The notes below the pieces were generated by a model, which saw nothing but the letters and a program-made list of their open reading frames with translations, was not told the origin of the DNA and made no database searches. A DNA stretch of 6,747 nucleotides, taken from positions 12,600 through 19,346 of the forward strand of contig DDNW01000021.1 of assembly GCA_002341345.1 (NCBI GenBank). Direction: 5' to 3'. The first letter of the stretch is position 1. Every line of letters starts with the position of its first letter. Both the position numbers and the translations under genes were made by a program. The stretch comes from Erythrobacter sp. UBA2510 (GTDB taxonomy: Bacteria; Pseudomonadota; Alphaproteobacteria; Sphingomonadales; Sphingomonadaceae). Below are positions 1 through 6,287 of this stretch, piece by piece.

Positions 1-345
1 GCAAAGAACGCGATCCTGATCGTCGAGTTCGCGCGCGACCGCGAGACCGATGGTGAGACGCCACTGGGTGCCGTGGTGGAGGCGGCTTCGATCCGCTTGC
101 GCCCGATCGTCATGACCTCGCTCGCCTTCATCGTCGGCGTGTTGCCGCTCGTGCTCGCGGGCGGTGCGGGTCAGGAGATGCGCCAGGCGAGGGGTGTCTC
201 GGTGTTCTGGGGCATGATCGTTGTGCTGCTGGCGGGCGCGTTCCTCACACCCTCCTTCTATCTCGCGATCCGACGCTGGCAGGTGGGCCGCCATGAACGA
301 GGAAACGTCACCTCGCATGCGGACGAGAAGGGAGCGCTCGCGTGA
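1..345 (+). CDS. RND-family efflux permease, C-terminal 114 residues (5' end outside window)
   Basis: This is the tail of an inner-membrane RND (resistance-nodulation-division, HAE1 class) proton/drug antiporter, the pump of a tripartite efflux complex. The reading frame is open from the first base. It begins AKNAILIVEFA, the conserved end of a late transmembrane helix in this family, followed by RLRPIVMTSLAFIVGVLPL, GAGQEMRQARGVSVFWGM and a last hydrophobic helix ending LTPSFYLAIRRW. These motifs fit the C-terminal transmembrane bundle of MexF/AcrB-type pumps. A short polar cytoplasmic tail of about 25 residues follows. The stop overlaps the GTG start of the outer-membrane factor gene by four bases, so the two are one operon. 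The periplasmic adaptor (MFP) gene would be expected upstream, outside the window. The family call is firm; the substrate cannot be read from this fragment. Confidence 0.93.
   Translation, partial: AKNAILIVEFARDRETDGETPLGAVVEAASIRLRPIVMTSLAFIVGVLPLVLAGGAGQEMRQARGVSVFWGMIVVLLAGAFLTPSFYLAIRRWQVGRHERGNVTSHADEKGALA
329..334 (+). promoter_or_regulatory. Shine-Dalgarno for the GTG-started outer-membrane factor
   Basis: AGGGAG lies inside the end of the permease gene, 7 nt before the GTG at 342. It supports GTG as the true start and translational coupling through the GTGA overlap. Confidence 0.6.
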
Positions 346-1760
346 GATATCGATTGAAGTGTTTATTTACCTCGACACTCGCGTTGAGCCTTGCTGCCTG
401 CACCACCGTCGGCCCGGACTACGAGCGCCCTGATGTGGAGACGGGCTCTGGCTGGATTGAACACGAGGTGGGTGAGGCAAGCTTCATCGACATCGAGACC
501 TGGTGGGCCTCCTTTCAGGACGAAGAACTGTCGCGACTCATGGACGAGGCGATGACCGCGGCTCCTGACGTGCGTATCGCCGAAGCGCGGCGAACGCGCG
601 CGGCAGCGCTCGTGCGGAGGGCAGGCGCGGACTTTCGTCCGTCCGCCGATGTGTCCGCCGGCGCGACGGCGGAACGCCAGAGCCTCAACGCCAACCCGGC
701 GATTGGCGCGTTCGAGGGGCTGGAACGCGATCAGGCGACATTCGCGATCGGCGCTGCCGCATCATGGGAGCTCGACCTCTTCGGTGGCGGCAGCCGCGCG
801 CGAGAGGCGGCGTTCTACCGCTATCAGGCAGCCGACGAGCTGGTCCGCGATGCCAACGTGTCGGTCGCGCTCGAACTCGCGCGCCTCTACTTCGCCGTGC
901 GTGCGGGCCAGCAGATCACAGAGCATCGCGAGGCCATAGTCGCCTTGCGAACCGAAGCGCTGACCCTGGTGCAGCTGCGCTTCGAAGAAGGCTACTCGTC
1001 GAGGGTCGAGCTCGAAACGGCACGCCAGGCACTTGCGGACGGCGAAGCAGAACTCGCCGCTGTATCCAATGATGCGCGCATCGCCGCGATGGCCATCGCC
1101 ACCCTGCTCGGCAAACCGCCGGAGGCGGAACTCGCGCTGCTGGAAGATGCGCCTGAACTTCCGGACATAGCGCCTCCTCCTCTCTACCCACGAGCCGACG
1201 TCGTACGAAGGCGCCCGGATGTTCGCGCAGCGGAACGCGAGCTTGCCGCGAACGTCGCAGGGATCGGCGTCGCGACCGCCGAACTTTTCCCGCAAGTGTC
1301 GCTGACGGGAGGTGCAGGCCTACGCTCGCTCGACCTGGGAAATCTGGTGAGTGAGCCGAGCAGCTTTCTCTCGCTCGGCGGGCTGTTCCGTTGGCGGCTG
1401 TTCGACGGCGGCAAAATAAGGGCCGAGATCGATGTAGCCGAAGCCGATGCCGAAATCGCGCTGCTCGCCTACGAGACGGCCGTCGTGACGGCGCTGGGAG
1501 AGGCCGAGACTTCGCTCGCCCGACTCATGGCAGCGACGGCGCAGCACAATGCACGATCGCGCTCGTATATCGCAGCCCAGCATCGCAGCGCTCTCGCGCG
1601 CGAACGCTTCGCTGCTGGCGACATCGGCAGACTGGACGTGATTGAAGCGGAGCTAATCGTTGCTGAAGCCACCATAGAGTTGAGCGAAGTCCGACGAGAG
1701 CGCTTGAAAGGGGCAGTTGAACTTCATGGAGCGTTAGGTGGAAGTTGGTCCGCGAGTTGA
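342..1760 (+). CDS. RND efflux outer-membrane factor lipoprotein, NodT/OprM family
   Basis: A complete 472-residue protein, the usual length for this family, that would form the trimeric outer-membrane and periplasmic tunnel for the RND pump encoded just upstream. The N-terminus is a lipoprotein signal peptide with lipobox LAAC and acylated Cys20, followed by TTVGPDYERP, the classic NodT-family start. Further marks are WWASFQDEELSRL (about residues 54-66), SWELDLFGG (141-149), RRRPDVRAAERELAAN (from about residue 289) and a LFPQVSLTG / FRWRLFDGGKIRAEID segment. These form the two repeated OEP (TolC-like) halves made of long amphipathic helices. The GTG start is chosen for its strong Shine-Dalgarno, its 4-nt overlap with the permease stop, and because the signal peptide begins there. 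Base composition matches the permease gene. The family assignment is firm; substrate and official gene name are unknown. Confidence 0.94.
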   Translation: MRYRLKCLFTSTLALSLAACTTVGPDYERPDVETGSGWIEHEVGEASFIDIETWWASFQDEELSRLMDEAMTAAPDVRIAEARRTRAAALVRRAGADFRPSADVSAGATAERQSLNANPAIGAFEGLERDQATFAIGAAASWELDLFGGGSRAREAAFYRYQAADELVRDANVSVALELARLYFAVRAGQQITEHREAIVALRTEALTLVQLRFEEGYSSRVELETARQALADGEAELAAVSNDARIAAMAIATLLGKPPEAELALLEDAPELPDIAPPPLYPRADVVRRRPDVRAAERELAANVAGIGVATAELFPQVSLTGGAGLRSLDLGNLVSEPSSFLSLGGLFRWRLFDGGKIRAEIDVAEADAEIALLAYETAVVTALGEAETSLARLMAATAQHNARSRSYIAAQHRSALARERFAAGDIGRLDVIEAELIVAEATIELSEVRRERLKGAVELHGALGGSWSAS

Positions 1761-1765
1761 GGCAA

Positions 1766-1810
1766 TGAACCCGATTGACAGCCTCCAAATTGACTATCGT
1801 TACGGGTTCA
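1766..1810. repeat. 8-bp perfect inverted repeat (outer pair)
   Basis: TGAACCCG at 1766-1773 is the exact reverse complement of CGGGTTCA at 1803-1810, with 29 nt between the arms. It may be a half-site pair for the LysR regulator encoded immediately downstream. It could also be chance, since an 8-bp match in an 80-nt region is uncommon but possible. Confidence 0.45.
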
Positions 1811-1824
1811 AGATTCTCAATTTG
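1786..1824. repeat. 8-bp perfect inverted repeat (inner, interleaved pair)
   Basis: CAAATTGA at 1786-1793 pairs with TCAATTTG at 1817-1824, 23 nt apart. Its left arm overlaps the second TTGAC motif, so a protein bound here would compete with RNA polymerase if that motif is a -35 element. It interleaves with the TGAACCCG/CGGGTTCA pair. Confidence 0.45.
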
Positions 1825-1840
1825 AAGTTCGCAGATTGTC

Positions 1841-2794
1841 ATGCCGTTTGACATTCGTCAGCTGAGATACGCGATTGCGGCGGCTGACCACGGCAGTTTC
1901 TACCGGGCTGCGCGAGCCCTCGATGTGGAACAGTCCACCCTAAGCCGTGCTATTCTGAAGCTTGAACGTTCGCTGGGTAGCGATCTTTTCATCCGGACGA
2001 GAGCAGGCGTAACCATCACGGCAATCGGACATCAGTTTCTGGGCCATGCACGACTGATGGTCATCAACGCGGATCGAATGGTCGCAATAACCCGGGCTGC
2101 GGGCAAGGGTCGTGCGGGACGACTCACTGTTGGTTTCAACAGCTCGGTTTCGGCAGGCAATCTGCGCGCGACGCTGGTCGCAGCGCGCCGCGAGAACCCT
2201 GACGTCGATATCAACGGGGTGGAAGACGACCGCGCGGCGCTCTTCGCCGGGCTCGACAGTGGCGAAATCGATGTAGCGATCCTTTTGGGTGAGATTGCCC
2301 GCGACGACTATCGCCACGCGTCGTTCTGGAGCGAGCACGTGTTCGTCGCAATGTCGAAGGCTCACGCGTTGTCAGAGCGCGAGGCCGTCAACTGGACCGA
2401 TCTGCGCGAGCAGCGCTTCGTGCTCCCGACTGCGGATCCAGGGCCGGACATTCGTGACATGCTGATCGGACGCCTCTGGCAATCGGGCGCGCGTCCGGAC
2501 ATCCAACTACATTTGGTCAGCCGCGAGACGATCCTCAGTCTTCTTGGCGAGACCAGAATGCTGTCGGTCACTTGCGAGGGAACTACGGGTGCGATGTTTC
2601 CCGAGGTCATTTATATACCGGTGCATGGCGAGCAGGGCCCGGCGCTGATCGGATATTCCGGCTACTGGCGGGAAGACAACGCCAATCCTGCGCTCAAACG
2701 GTTTCTCGCTTTTGTCCGCAACCGCCACGCGCTGTCGTTCGAGCTCGGGGCGCAAGCGATGAAAGATGGTCGGGATATAGGAGATGGGCGATGA
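1841..2794 (+). CDS. LysR-family transcriptional regulator
   Basis: A 317-residue DNA-binding regulator of normal LysR length. The N-terminal winged helix-turn-helix spans about residues 4-63: DIRQLRYAIAAADHGSF, then the recognition region with QSTLSRAILKLERSLG and DLFIRT. A linker helix and a two-lobed substrate-binding domain (about 90-300) follow, the latter starting with the typical GRLTVGFNSS strand. The ATG start puts the HTH at the usual distance from the N-terminus, although no strong Shine-Dalgarno precedes it. Its stop overlaps the next small gene's ATG by four bases (ATGA), so the two are translationally coupled. It lies downstream of the efflux genes on the same strand rather than divergent from them. 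It may therefore serve the conjugation module more than the pump; this is inference and its target is not visible. The inverted repeats just upstream are candidate operators. Confidence 0.93.
   Translation: MPFDIRQLRYAIAAADHGSFYRAARALDVEQSTLSRAILKLERSLGSDLFIRTRAGVTITAIGHQFLGHARLMVINADRMVAITRAAGKGRAGRLTVGFNSSVSAGNLRATLVAARRENPDVDINGVEDDRAALFAGLDSGEIDVAILLGEIARDDYRHASFWSEHVFVAMSKAHALSEREAVNWTDLREQRFVLPTADPGPDIRDMLIGRLWQSGARPDIQLHLVSRETILSLLGETRMLSVTCEGTTGAMFPEVIYIPVHGEQGPALIGYSGYWREDNANPALKRFLAFVRNRHALSFELGAQAMKDGRDIGDGR
2779..2783 (+). promoter_or_regulatory. Shine-Dalgarno that fixes the start of the exclusion-like gene
   Basis: AGGAG ends 7 nt before the ATG at 2791, ideal spacing. It directly abuts the alternative ATG at 2784 with no spacer, so the frame starting at 2791 is the one that would be translated. 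Confidence 0.6.
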
Positions 2795-3092
2795 CGCAAG
2801 GCAAGACCGTGATCATAATGCTGATCGTTCTCCTGATCGGGTTCGGCGCGGGGTTCGTCCTGCGACCGTCATCGCCCCGCCCACAGCTACGCCGATGGCG
2901 CAGCCAAGTGCCGCAAGACAATCGAGCGAAGCGCGGGGCGTCCAGTATTTCGGGGGCAATGTCGAGGAAGCCCGAGAAGTCGTGGAAGGCTGTCGCGAGG
3001 GTTCGGTGCGCGGCGCCGAATGCGCCAATGCCGAAGAAGCGATCATCAAGGTCGAAGCGGAAGAGCGCCGCCGTCGGTTTCTAGGACAGTAG
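2791..3092 (+). pseudogene. Probable frameshifted EexN/TrbK-like entry-exclusion protein
   Basis: Two frames carry parts of what looks like one small secreted or membrane protein. From ATG 2791 (overlapping the LysR stop, good Shine-Dalgarno) the protein starts MTQGKTVIIMLIVLLIGFGA, a membrane anchor, and codon third positions are G/C in 22 of the first 26 codons. That frame stays open to 3084 but becomes a basic, featureless tail. The frame ending at TAG 3090-3092 instead gives, from about 2862, a Pro/Ala linker and then VQYFGGNVEEAREVVEGC, a second Cys in GAECANAEEA, and a terminal RRRRFLGQ. This resembles the C-X(n)-C, charged-helix, RRRF end of EexN and TrbK-type exclusion proteins. Before 2862 that frame encodes only a polar D/R-rich string with G/C in 9 of 26 third positions. 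The parsimonious reading is a missing base (or two extra) at about 2850-2880. Alternatives are an intact 97-aa protein in the first frame, a sequencing error, or recoding. The exclusion role is inferred from C-terminal pattern and context. Confidence 0.55.
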
Positions 3093-3106
3093 CTTCGCAA
3101 ACCGAC
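3073..3106. repeat. Inverted repeat spanning the convergent gene junction
   Basis: GTCGGTTT at 3073-3080 and AAACCGAC at 3099-3106 are perfect reverse complements around an 18-nt loop. The structure covers the stop codon of the + strand gene (3090-3092) and touches that of the - strand gene (3106-3108). A competing hairpin, GCTTCG 3092-3097 with CGAAGC 3109-3114, is also possible. Neither is followed by a T tract on either strand, so it is at most an atypical bidirectional terminator. Confidence 0.35.
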
Positions 3107-3333
3107 TACGAAGCCTTCGCTGCACGCCGGTGCTTTGCAAACCCGCGATCGGTCGCCATGAACCGCTCGAGCATAGGCGCGACCAGCTTCTCCGGCGGCA
3201 CGGGATCGCCTCCCGTCTCCGCCGCAAGCGCTGCCGCATAGGCAGTCAGATCGCGATGCACGGAAGCGGGCAGTTCCACGGTCAGCTTGACTGGCTTGTC
3301 GTCGACCAGCGGCCCGAGCTTGAGCTTGGTCAT
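3106..3333 (-). CDS. DUF2274-type small protein at the end of the trb operon
   Basis: A 75-residue protein beginning MTKLKLGPLVDDKPVKLT. Proteins of this type (DUF2274) are familiar directly after trbI in Trb conjugation operons; no function is established that I can cite. Its layout reads as a ribbon-helix-helix fold: a strand VKLTVELPAS (15-24), helix VHRDLTAYAAALAAET (25-40), a turn with GGDPVP, and a second helix PEKLVAPMLERFMATD (47-62). This matches the CopG/Arc pattern by eye and suggests a DNA-binding autoregulator, which is inference. A GGAGG Shine-Dalgarno lies about 6 nt before the ATG inside the trbI end, and the ATG overlaps the trbI stop by four bases, so it is coupled to trbI. 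The family is recognised by context and sequence style. Confidence 0.85.
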   Translation of the reverse strand: MTKLKLGPLVDDKPVKLTVELPASVHRDLTAYAAALAAETGGDPVPPEKLVAPMLERFMATDRGFAKHRRAAKAS

Positions 3334-4592
3334 CGGGCGCCTCCGACAGGTTCAAGGATCAGATCGCGCGTCAGGATCACGCGAAGCGGATGGCCCGGCC
3401 TGATGGTGAGCGTCGGTTGCACGTCGAGCTCCCGGTCGACGATCCGCTGTCCGGCCTGGTTGATTGTATCCTGCGAACCCCGCCGCAGCGCGCGGATGAT
3501 ATCGTCCTCGCCGTCTGCGCCGAGCTCGGCACCCACGCCCAGCAGCGTCGAGACTGCCGCGGCGCGCAAAAGATTGCCCCAATGCTGGTCGACACGGTCC
3601 TGCAGCCCCGCGAACCCCGCACCGTCGCCGGAAGGCTGACGGTCGAGCGCGATCGAGCGGCCGCCGGGCAGGATCAGCCGGTCCCAGGCGAGCAGCACGC
3701 GGGTCTGCCCGGCGGCGATTTCGCTGTCATATTCGCCGATCAGCCGTGAGCCCTGCGGGATCAGCAGGATGCGGCCGGTGGGGCTGTCAAAGACATTGAC
3801 GGTCACCTGCGCGGTAATCTGACCGGGCAGGTCGGAACGGATGCCGGTGATAAGTGCGGCCGGAATTATGCTGCCCGCTTGCAGAATGTTTGGCGATGCG
3901 GGCGCGGTCAGCCGCTCGGCGCTGGCCGTCCGCCGGTCTGAAGTCCGTTCGAGAAAAGCGCGTCTTCGATCCAGACCGCTGTCGGCCGCAGGCGCTGGCT
4001 GCAGATTGGCATCTTGCCCTTCCGGAGCGGAAGTAAGGCTTGGCAGCGAGGGAATGGTAGCCGATGCACTGCCACCGGTTCCACTTAGAAAGACGTTGCT
4101 TGTCCGCGCGGCATCGCGTTCCTGCTCGGCGCGCTGGCGTGCAGCCTCGGCGGCCTGAATGCGTGGATCGGGCGGCGGAGGCTGCGTTCCGACCGGTGGC
4201 AGCGGCACATCCTCACCCCGTTCTTGCGCGGCGACGATTGGCCCACCGAGATCGCCGGGAAGCGGCGGTCCCAATTGCGGCACATCCGCATAGTCACTCG
4301 GCCCGGAAGTGATCGTCTCTGCTTCGGAACGGCTCTCGGTATTGAACAGCTCTTCGGACGCGCGCTCGTCGGTGGGCAGCAGCGCATAGATGAGCGCGCC
4401 ACCGATACCGAGCCCGGCGATACCGCCGATGACGGCCAGCGCCTTCCTCGATAGGCGCACGACCCTCGGCGCATCGCCGCGCAGCTGAAATGGTCGGGGA
4501 TCGGCGGGTGCGCGTGGCGAAACCTCGTGGGATTGGTCCAACTCTTCCGCCGCATCCGGGTCAGGCGCGATCTTGTCCGGTTCGTCGCTCAT
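3330..4592 (-). CDS. trbI: Conjugal transfer protein TrbI (VirB10-like)
   Basis: A 420-residue VirB10-type protein that spans the cell envelope and couples inner-membrane energy to the outer-membrane pore of the mating channel. An acidic cytoplasmic N-terminus (1-47) precedes one membrane helix (about 50-72, ALAVIGGIAGLGIGGALIYA). A proline-rich periplasmic stretch follows (about 104-142), then a charged helical segment (145-163). The conserved C-terminal TrbI/VirB10 domain runs from about 235 to 415: LQAGSIIPAALITGI, DSPTGRILLIPQGSRLIGEY, the LAWDRLILPGG strand, and AAVSTLLGVGAELG, likely the antenna helices of the outer-membrane pore. The start has a GGGAG Shine-Dalgarno with an 8-nt spacer. 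Its ATG overlaps the trbG stop by four bases, and its own stop overlaps the DUF2274 gene in the same way. There is no trbH between trbG and trbI. Length and domain order are normal. Confidence 0.94.
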   Translation of the reverse strand: MSDEPDKIAPDPDAAEELDQSHEVSPRAPADPRPFQLRGDAPRVVRLSRKALAVIGGIAGLGIGGALIYALLPTDERASEELFNTESRSEAETITSGPSDYADVPQLGPPLPGDLGGPIVAAQERGEDVPLPPVGTQPPPPDPRIQAAEAARQRAEQERDAARTSNVFLSGTGGSASATIPSLPSLTSAPEGQDANLQPAPAADSGLDRRRAFLERTSDRRTASAERLTAPASPNILQAGSIIPAALITGIRSDLPGQITAQVTVNVFDSPTGRILLIPQGSRLIGEYDSEIAAGQTRVLLAWDRLILPGGRSIALDRQPSGDGAGFAGLQDRVDQHWGNLLRAAAVSTLLGVGAELGADGEDDIIRALRRGSQDTINQAGQRIVDRELDVQPTLTIRPGHPLRVILTRDLILEPVGGAR

Positions 4593-5602
4593 CGCCCCCG
4601 CTCCCGGCCATCGTCGCGCTCAATGCGCACACGCTTTTCGCTGCGTCGGTCGCCCAGGCGCAGTTCGGCGGCGGCGAACAGCCTGTCGACCACCATGTAG
4701 CGCCCTTGCACGCGGTAATTGACGAGTTCGGCATCGCCCGCCCGGCCTGTCACGAACAGCGGCGGCATCTCGCCCTGCGCGATCCCTGCTGGAAACTCGA
4801 TGAATACCTGCCGCCCGTCATCGAAGGCGCGCAGCGGTGTCCAGGGCGCACGATCGCCCTCGATCCGGTAGCGGAAGTTGAGCGAAGCGAGATCGACCCC
4901 GCTCGCCACCGGTGCGGACGCGACCGCTGCCGCATTGGCACCGCGAAGAGCGATCAACTCGTCCTGCGGATAGGTCCAGGAGACCGAAGCCATATAGGTC
5001 GAAGGCGTCGCGCGTAGCTCGAGGTGATAGGTACGCCGGTCGGTGTTGATGACCAGATTGGTCGAAAGATCGGGCCGGGTCGGCTTAACGAGGATATGGA
5101 CGCGGGCGCTAAGCCCGCTCCCGCTCACCGTATCGCCGATGATCCAGCGCACGGTATCGCCCGCGGCGACCGGTCCAGGCCCGACCAGCTGTTCGCCTTC
5201 CTGAAGCGCGATGTCGGTCACCTGTCCGGGCGCGGTATAGATTTGGTAGAGCGCACCATCGGTCCAGGGGTAGCGCTGGATGGCGTTCAAAAACCCGTCG
5301 CGGACCGGCTGTACCCGCGCCGCGTCATTGGCAGCGCCGATGCGGCGGCGCGGATCGGCGGGCTCGGGCTCCGGTTCGCTTTCCGATATCGGTTTGAGCT
5401 GACCAGGCAGCGGCAGCGGTTCGGGGATCGCTACCACTTCGACCGGGCGCGGCGGTTCGGGCGTGAGCGTGGCTGCAATTTCGGGCAGGGAATCGTCATA
5501 GGCGATATCCGGCAGATCGGACGTGGTGGCGCACCCGGCGAGCACGGTCGCAGAGATGAGTAACGCCAAATTGGCGCTGCGTTGGATTGAGAGTTGCGTC
5601 AT
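4589..5602 (-). CDS. trbG: Conjugal transfer protein TrbG (VirB9/CagX-like)
   Basis: A 337-residue VirB9-type component of the type IV secretion core complex, placed at the periplasmic face of the outer membrane with TrbI. The N-terminus is a lipoprotein-like signal (LALLISATVLAGC, probable acylated Cys24). That is of interest because in the VirB system the lipoprotein is usually the VirB7 partner. A Pro/Glu-rich linker (about 48-82) precedes the CagX domain (about 105-325), which includes YPWTDGALYQIYTAPGQVTD, GDTVRWIIGD and TNLVINTDRRTYHLELR (181-197). That last motif is the best TrbG mark. The protein ends in a charged Arg-rich tail. The ATG is preceded by AAGGAG at 8 nt and overlaps the trbF stop by four bases, so it is translated in coupling with trbF. 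Intact, normal length. Confidence 0.94.
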   Translation of the reverse strand: MTQLSIQRSANLALLISATVLAGCATTSDLPDIAYDDSLPEIAATLTPEPPRPVEVVAIPEPLPLPGQLKPISESEPEPEPADPRRRIGAANDAARVQPVRDGFLNAIQRYPWTDGALYQIYTAPGQVTDIALQEGEQLVGPGPVAAGDTVRWIIGDTVSGSGLSARVHILVKPTRPDLSTNLVINTDRRTYHLELRATPSTYMASVSWTYPQDELIALRGANAAAVASAPVASGVDLASLNFRYRIEGDRAPWTPLRAFDDGRQVFIEFPAGIAQGEMPPLFVTGRAGDAELVNYRVQGRYMVVDRLFAAAELRLGDRRSEKRVRIERDDGRERGR

Positions 5603-6282
5603 TGTGACAGCTCCTTCGACCAGTTGAGAGCGTTGACGAATATGCCGAGCGGATTGGCGCGTAAGCCGTCGGGGGTACGCGGCGGCTGCACGGTGATGGT
5701 GAGGATCGCCGACCAGCGTTCGGTGGCGGTGAGGCTGCCGTCCTGATAGCGGCGCTCGGTCCAGGCGACGCGGAAGCTTTCGGGCGAAGCGCGGATGACG
5801 CTGGAGACCTCGACTGCGACCTGCACCCGGCCGACATCGGCGAAGGGGTCGTTGGCGCGCGCATAATCGTTGAGCGCCAGCGCGCCGCGATCGGTGGTGA
5901 AATCGTAAGCCCGGAGCCAGTTCTGCCGAACGATGACGGGATCGGCGGGGACCGAGCGCACCTGCTCGATGAAGCGCGCAAGATGGAACGCGATCTGCGG
6001 GTCGGTCGGATTGTAGCCGGCCTCGGCAGGCGCGACGGCTTGCGCTTCACCCAGCGTATCGACCTGGACCACCCACGGGACGATATGCCCGCGGGCGGAT
6101 TGCCAGACGAGACCACCCGCGAGCGCGCCCGACAGCGCGAGCGTGCCAAAAAAGGCGAGCCGCCAGTTCCTTGCCTGTACGCGCGCCGAACCGATGCGGT
6201 CGTCCCAGGCCTGCGCCGCGCGCTGATAGGGGGTGACCGGTTCGGGCGTCTGGCCGTAGCGGATGGAGGGTCGTCGAAACAT
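5599..6282 (-). CDS. trbF: Conjugal transfer protein TrbF (VirB8-like)
   Basis: A 227-residue bitopic inner-membrane protein of the mating-pair channel, acting as an assembly scaffold in VirB8 fashion. The start MFRRPSIRYGQTPEPVTPYQ and WDDRIGSARVQARNWR are typical of TrbF. A single membrane helix follows (about 42-62, LAFFGTLALSGALAGGLVW), then the periplasmic VirB8 domain (about 65-225): VPWVVQVDTLGEAQAV, IAFHLARFIEQVRSVPADP, NWLRAYDFTTDRGA, and a C-terminal NPLGIFVNALNWSKEL. ATG 6282 is chosen because AAGGA (6292-6296) lies 9 nt before it. The alternative TTG at 6291 would add three residues and overlap the trbL stop as TTGA, but it has no spacer from the Shine-Dalgarno. Intact; the last four bases overlap the trbG start. 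Confidence 0.93.
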   Translation of the reverse strand: MFRRPSIRYGQTPEPVTPYQRAAQAWDDRIGSARVQARNWRLAFFGTLALSGALAGGLVWQSARGHIVPWVVQVDTLGEAQAVAPAEAGYNPTDPQIAFHLARFIEQVRSVPADPVIVRQNWLRAYDFTTDRGALALNDYARANDPFADVGRVQVAVEVSSVIRASPESFRVAWTERRYQDGSLTATERWSAILTITVQPPRTPDGLRANPLGIFVNALNWSKELSQ

Positions 6283-6287
6283 AAGGG

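Larger units (their letters stand above)
1761..1840 (+). promoter_or_regulatory. Intergenic regulatory region upstream of the LysR gene
   Basis: An 80-nt gap, visibly richer in A and T than the flanking genes. It contains a perfect -35-like TTGACA at 1775-1780 and a second TTGACT at 1790-1795, 15 nt apart, plus two interleaved inverted repeats that are listed separately. No convincing -10 hexamer sits 16-18 nt downstream of either; TATCGT at 1795-1800 is only 14 nt from the first. LysR-type regulators usually bind dyads near their own promoter, so autoregulation is plausible, but this is inference. No run of T follows the dyads, so they do not look like an intrinsic terminator for the efflux genes. 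Confidence 0.4.

Noticed and set aside
762..1295. 177-codon open frame on the - strand inside the outer-membrane factor gene
   Set aside because: It is antisense to a well-conserved NodT-type protein and its translation is Arg/Cys-rich with no recognisable motif. Long antisense frames are expected in GC-rich coding DNA.
2840..2885. Programmed -1 ribosomal frameshift site in the exclusion-like gene
   Set aside because: I looked for an X XXY YYZ heptamer in frame and found none. The GGGG and CCCC runs do not place in the needed register. It is kept only as a remote alternative to a mutation.
2784..3092. Intact small gene starting at ATG 2784 in the frame of the Cys-containing C-terminus
   Set aside because: The Shine-Dalgarno abuts this ATG with no spacer. 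The first 26 codons have only 9 G/C third positions and encode a polar D/R-rich string without any signal or membrane segment.
4490..5563. Long + strand open frames (4490-5017 and 5024-5563) opposite trbG
   Set aside because: Antisense to trbG, with compositions typical of GC-rich shadows and no motif or ribosome site worth supporting.
5496..6149. 217-codon - strand frame overlapping trbF and trbG
   Set aside because: Same strand as trbF/trbG but another frame. It gives an Arg/Ser/Pro-rich shadow translation, while the trbF and trbG frames match known families end to end.
6146..6154. Run of six A (T on the coding strand) in trbF as a slippage site
   Set aside because: It encodes Phe-Phe in the membrane helix and the frame continues intact on both sides with family motifs, so there is no sign of a shift.
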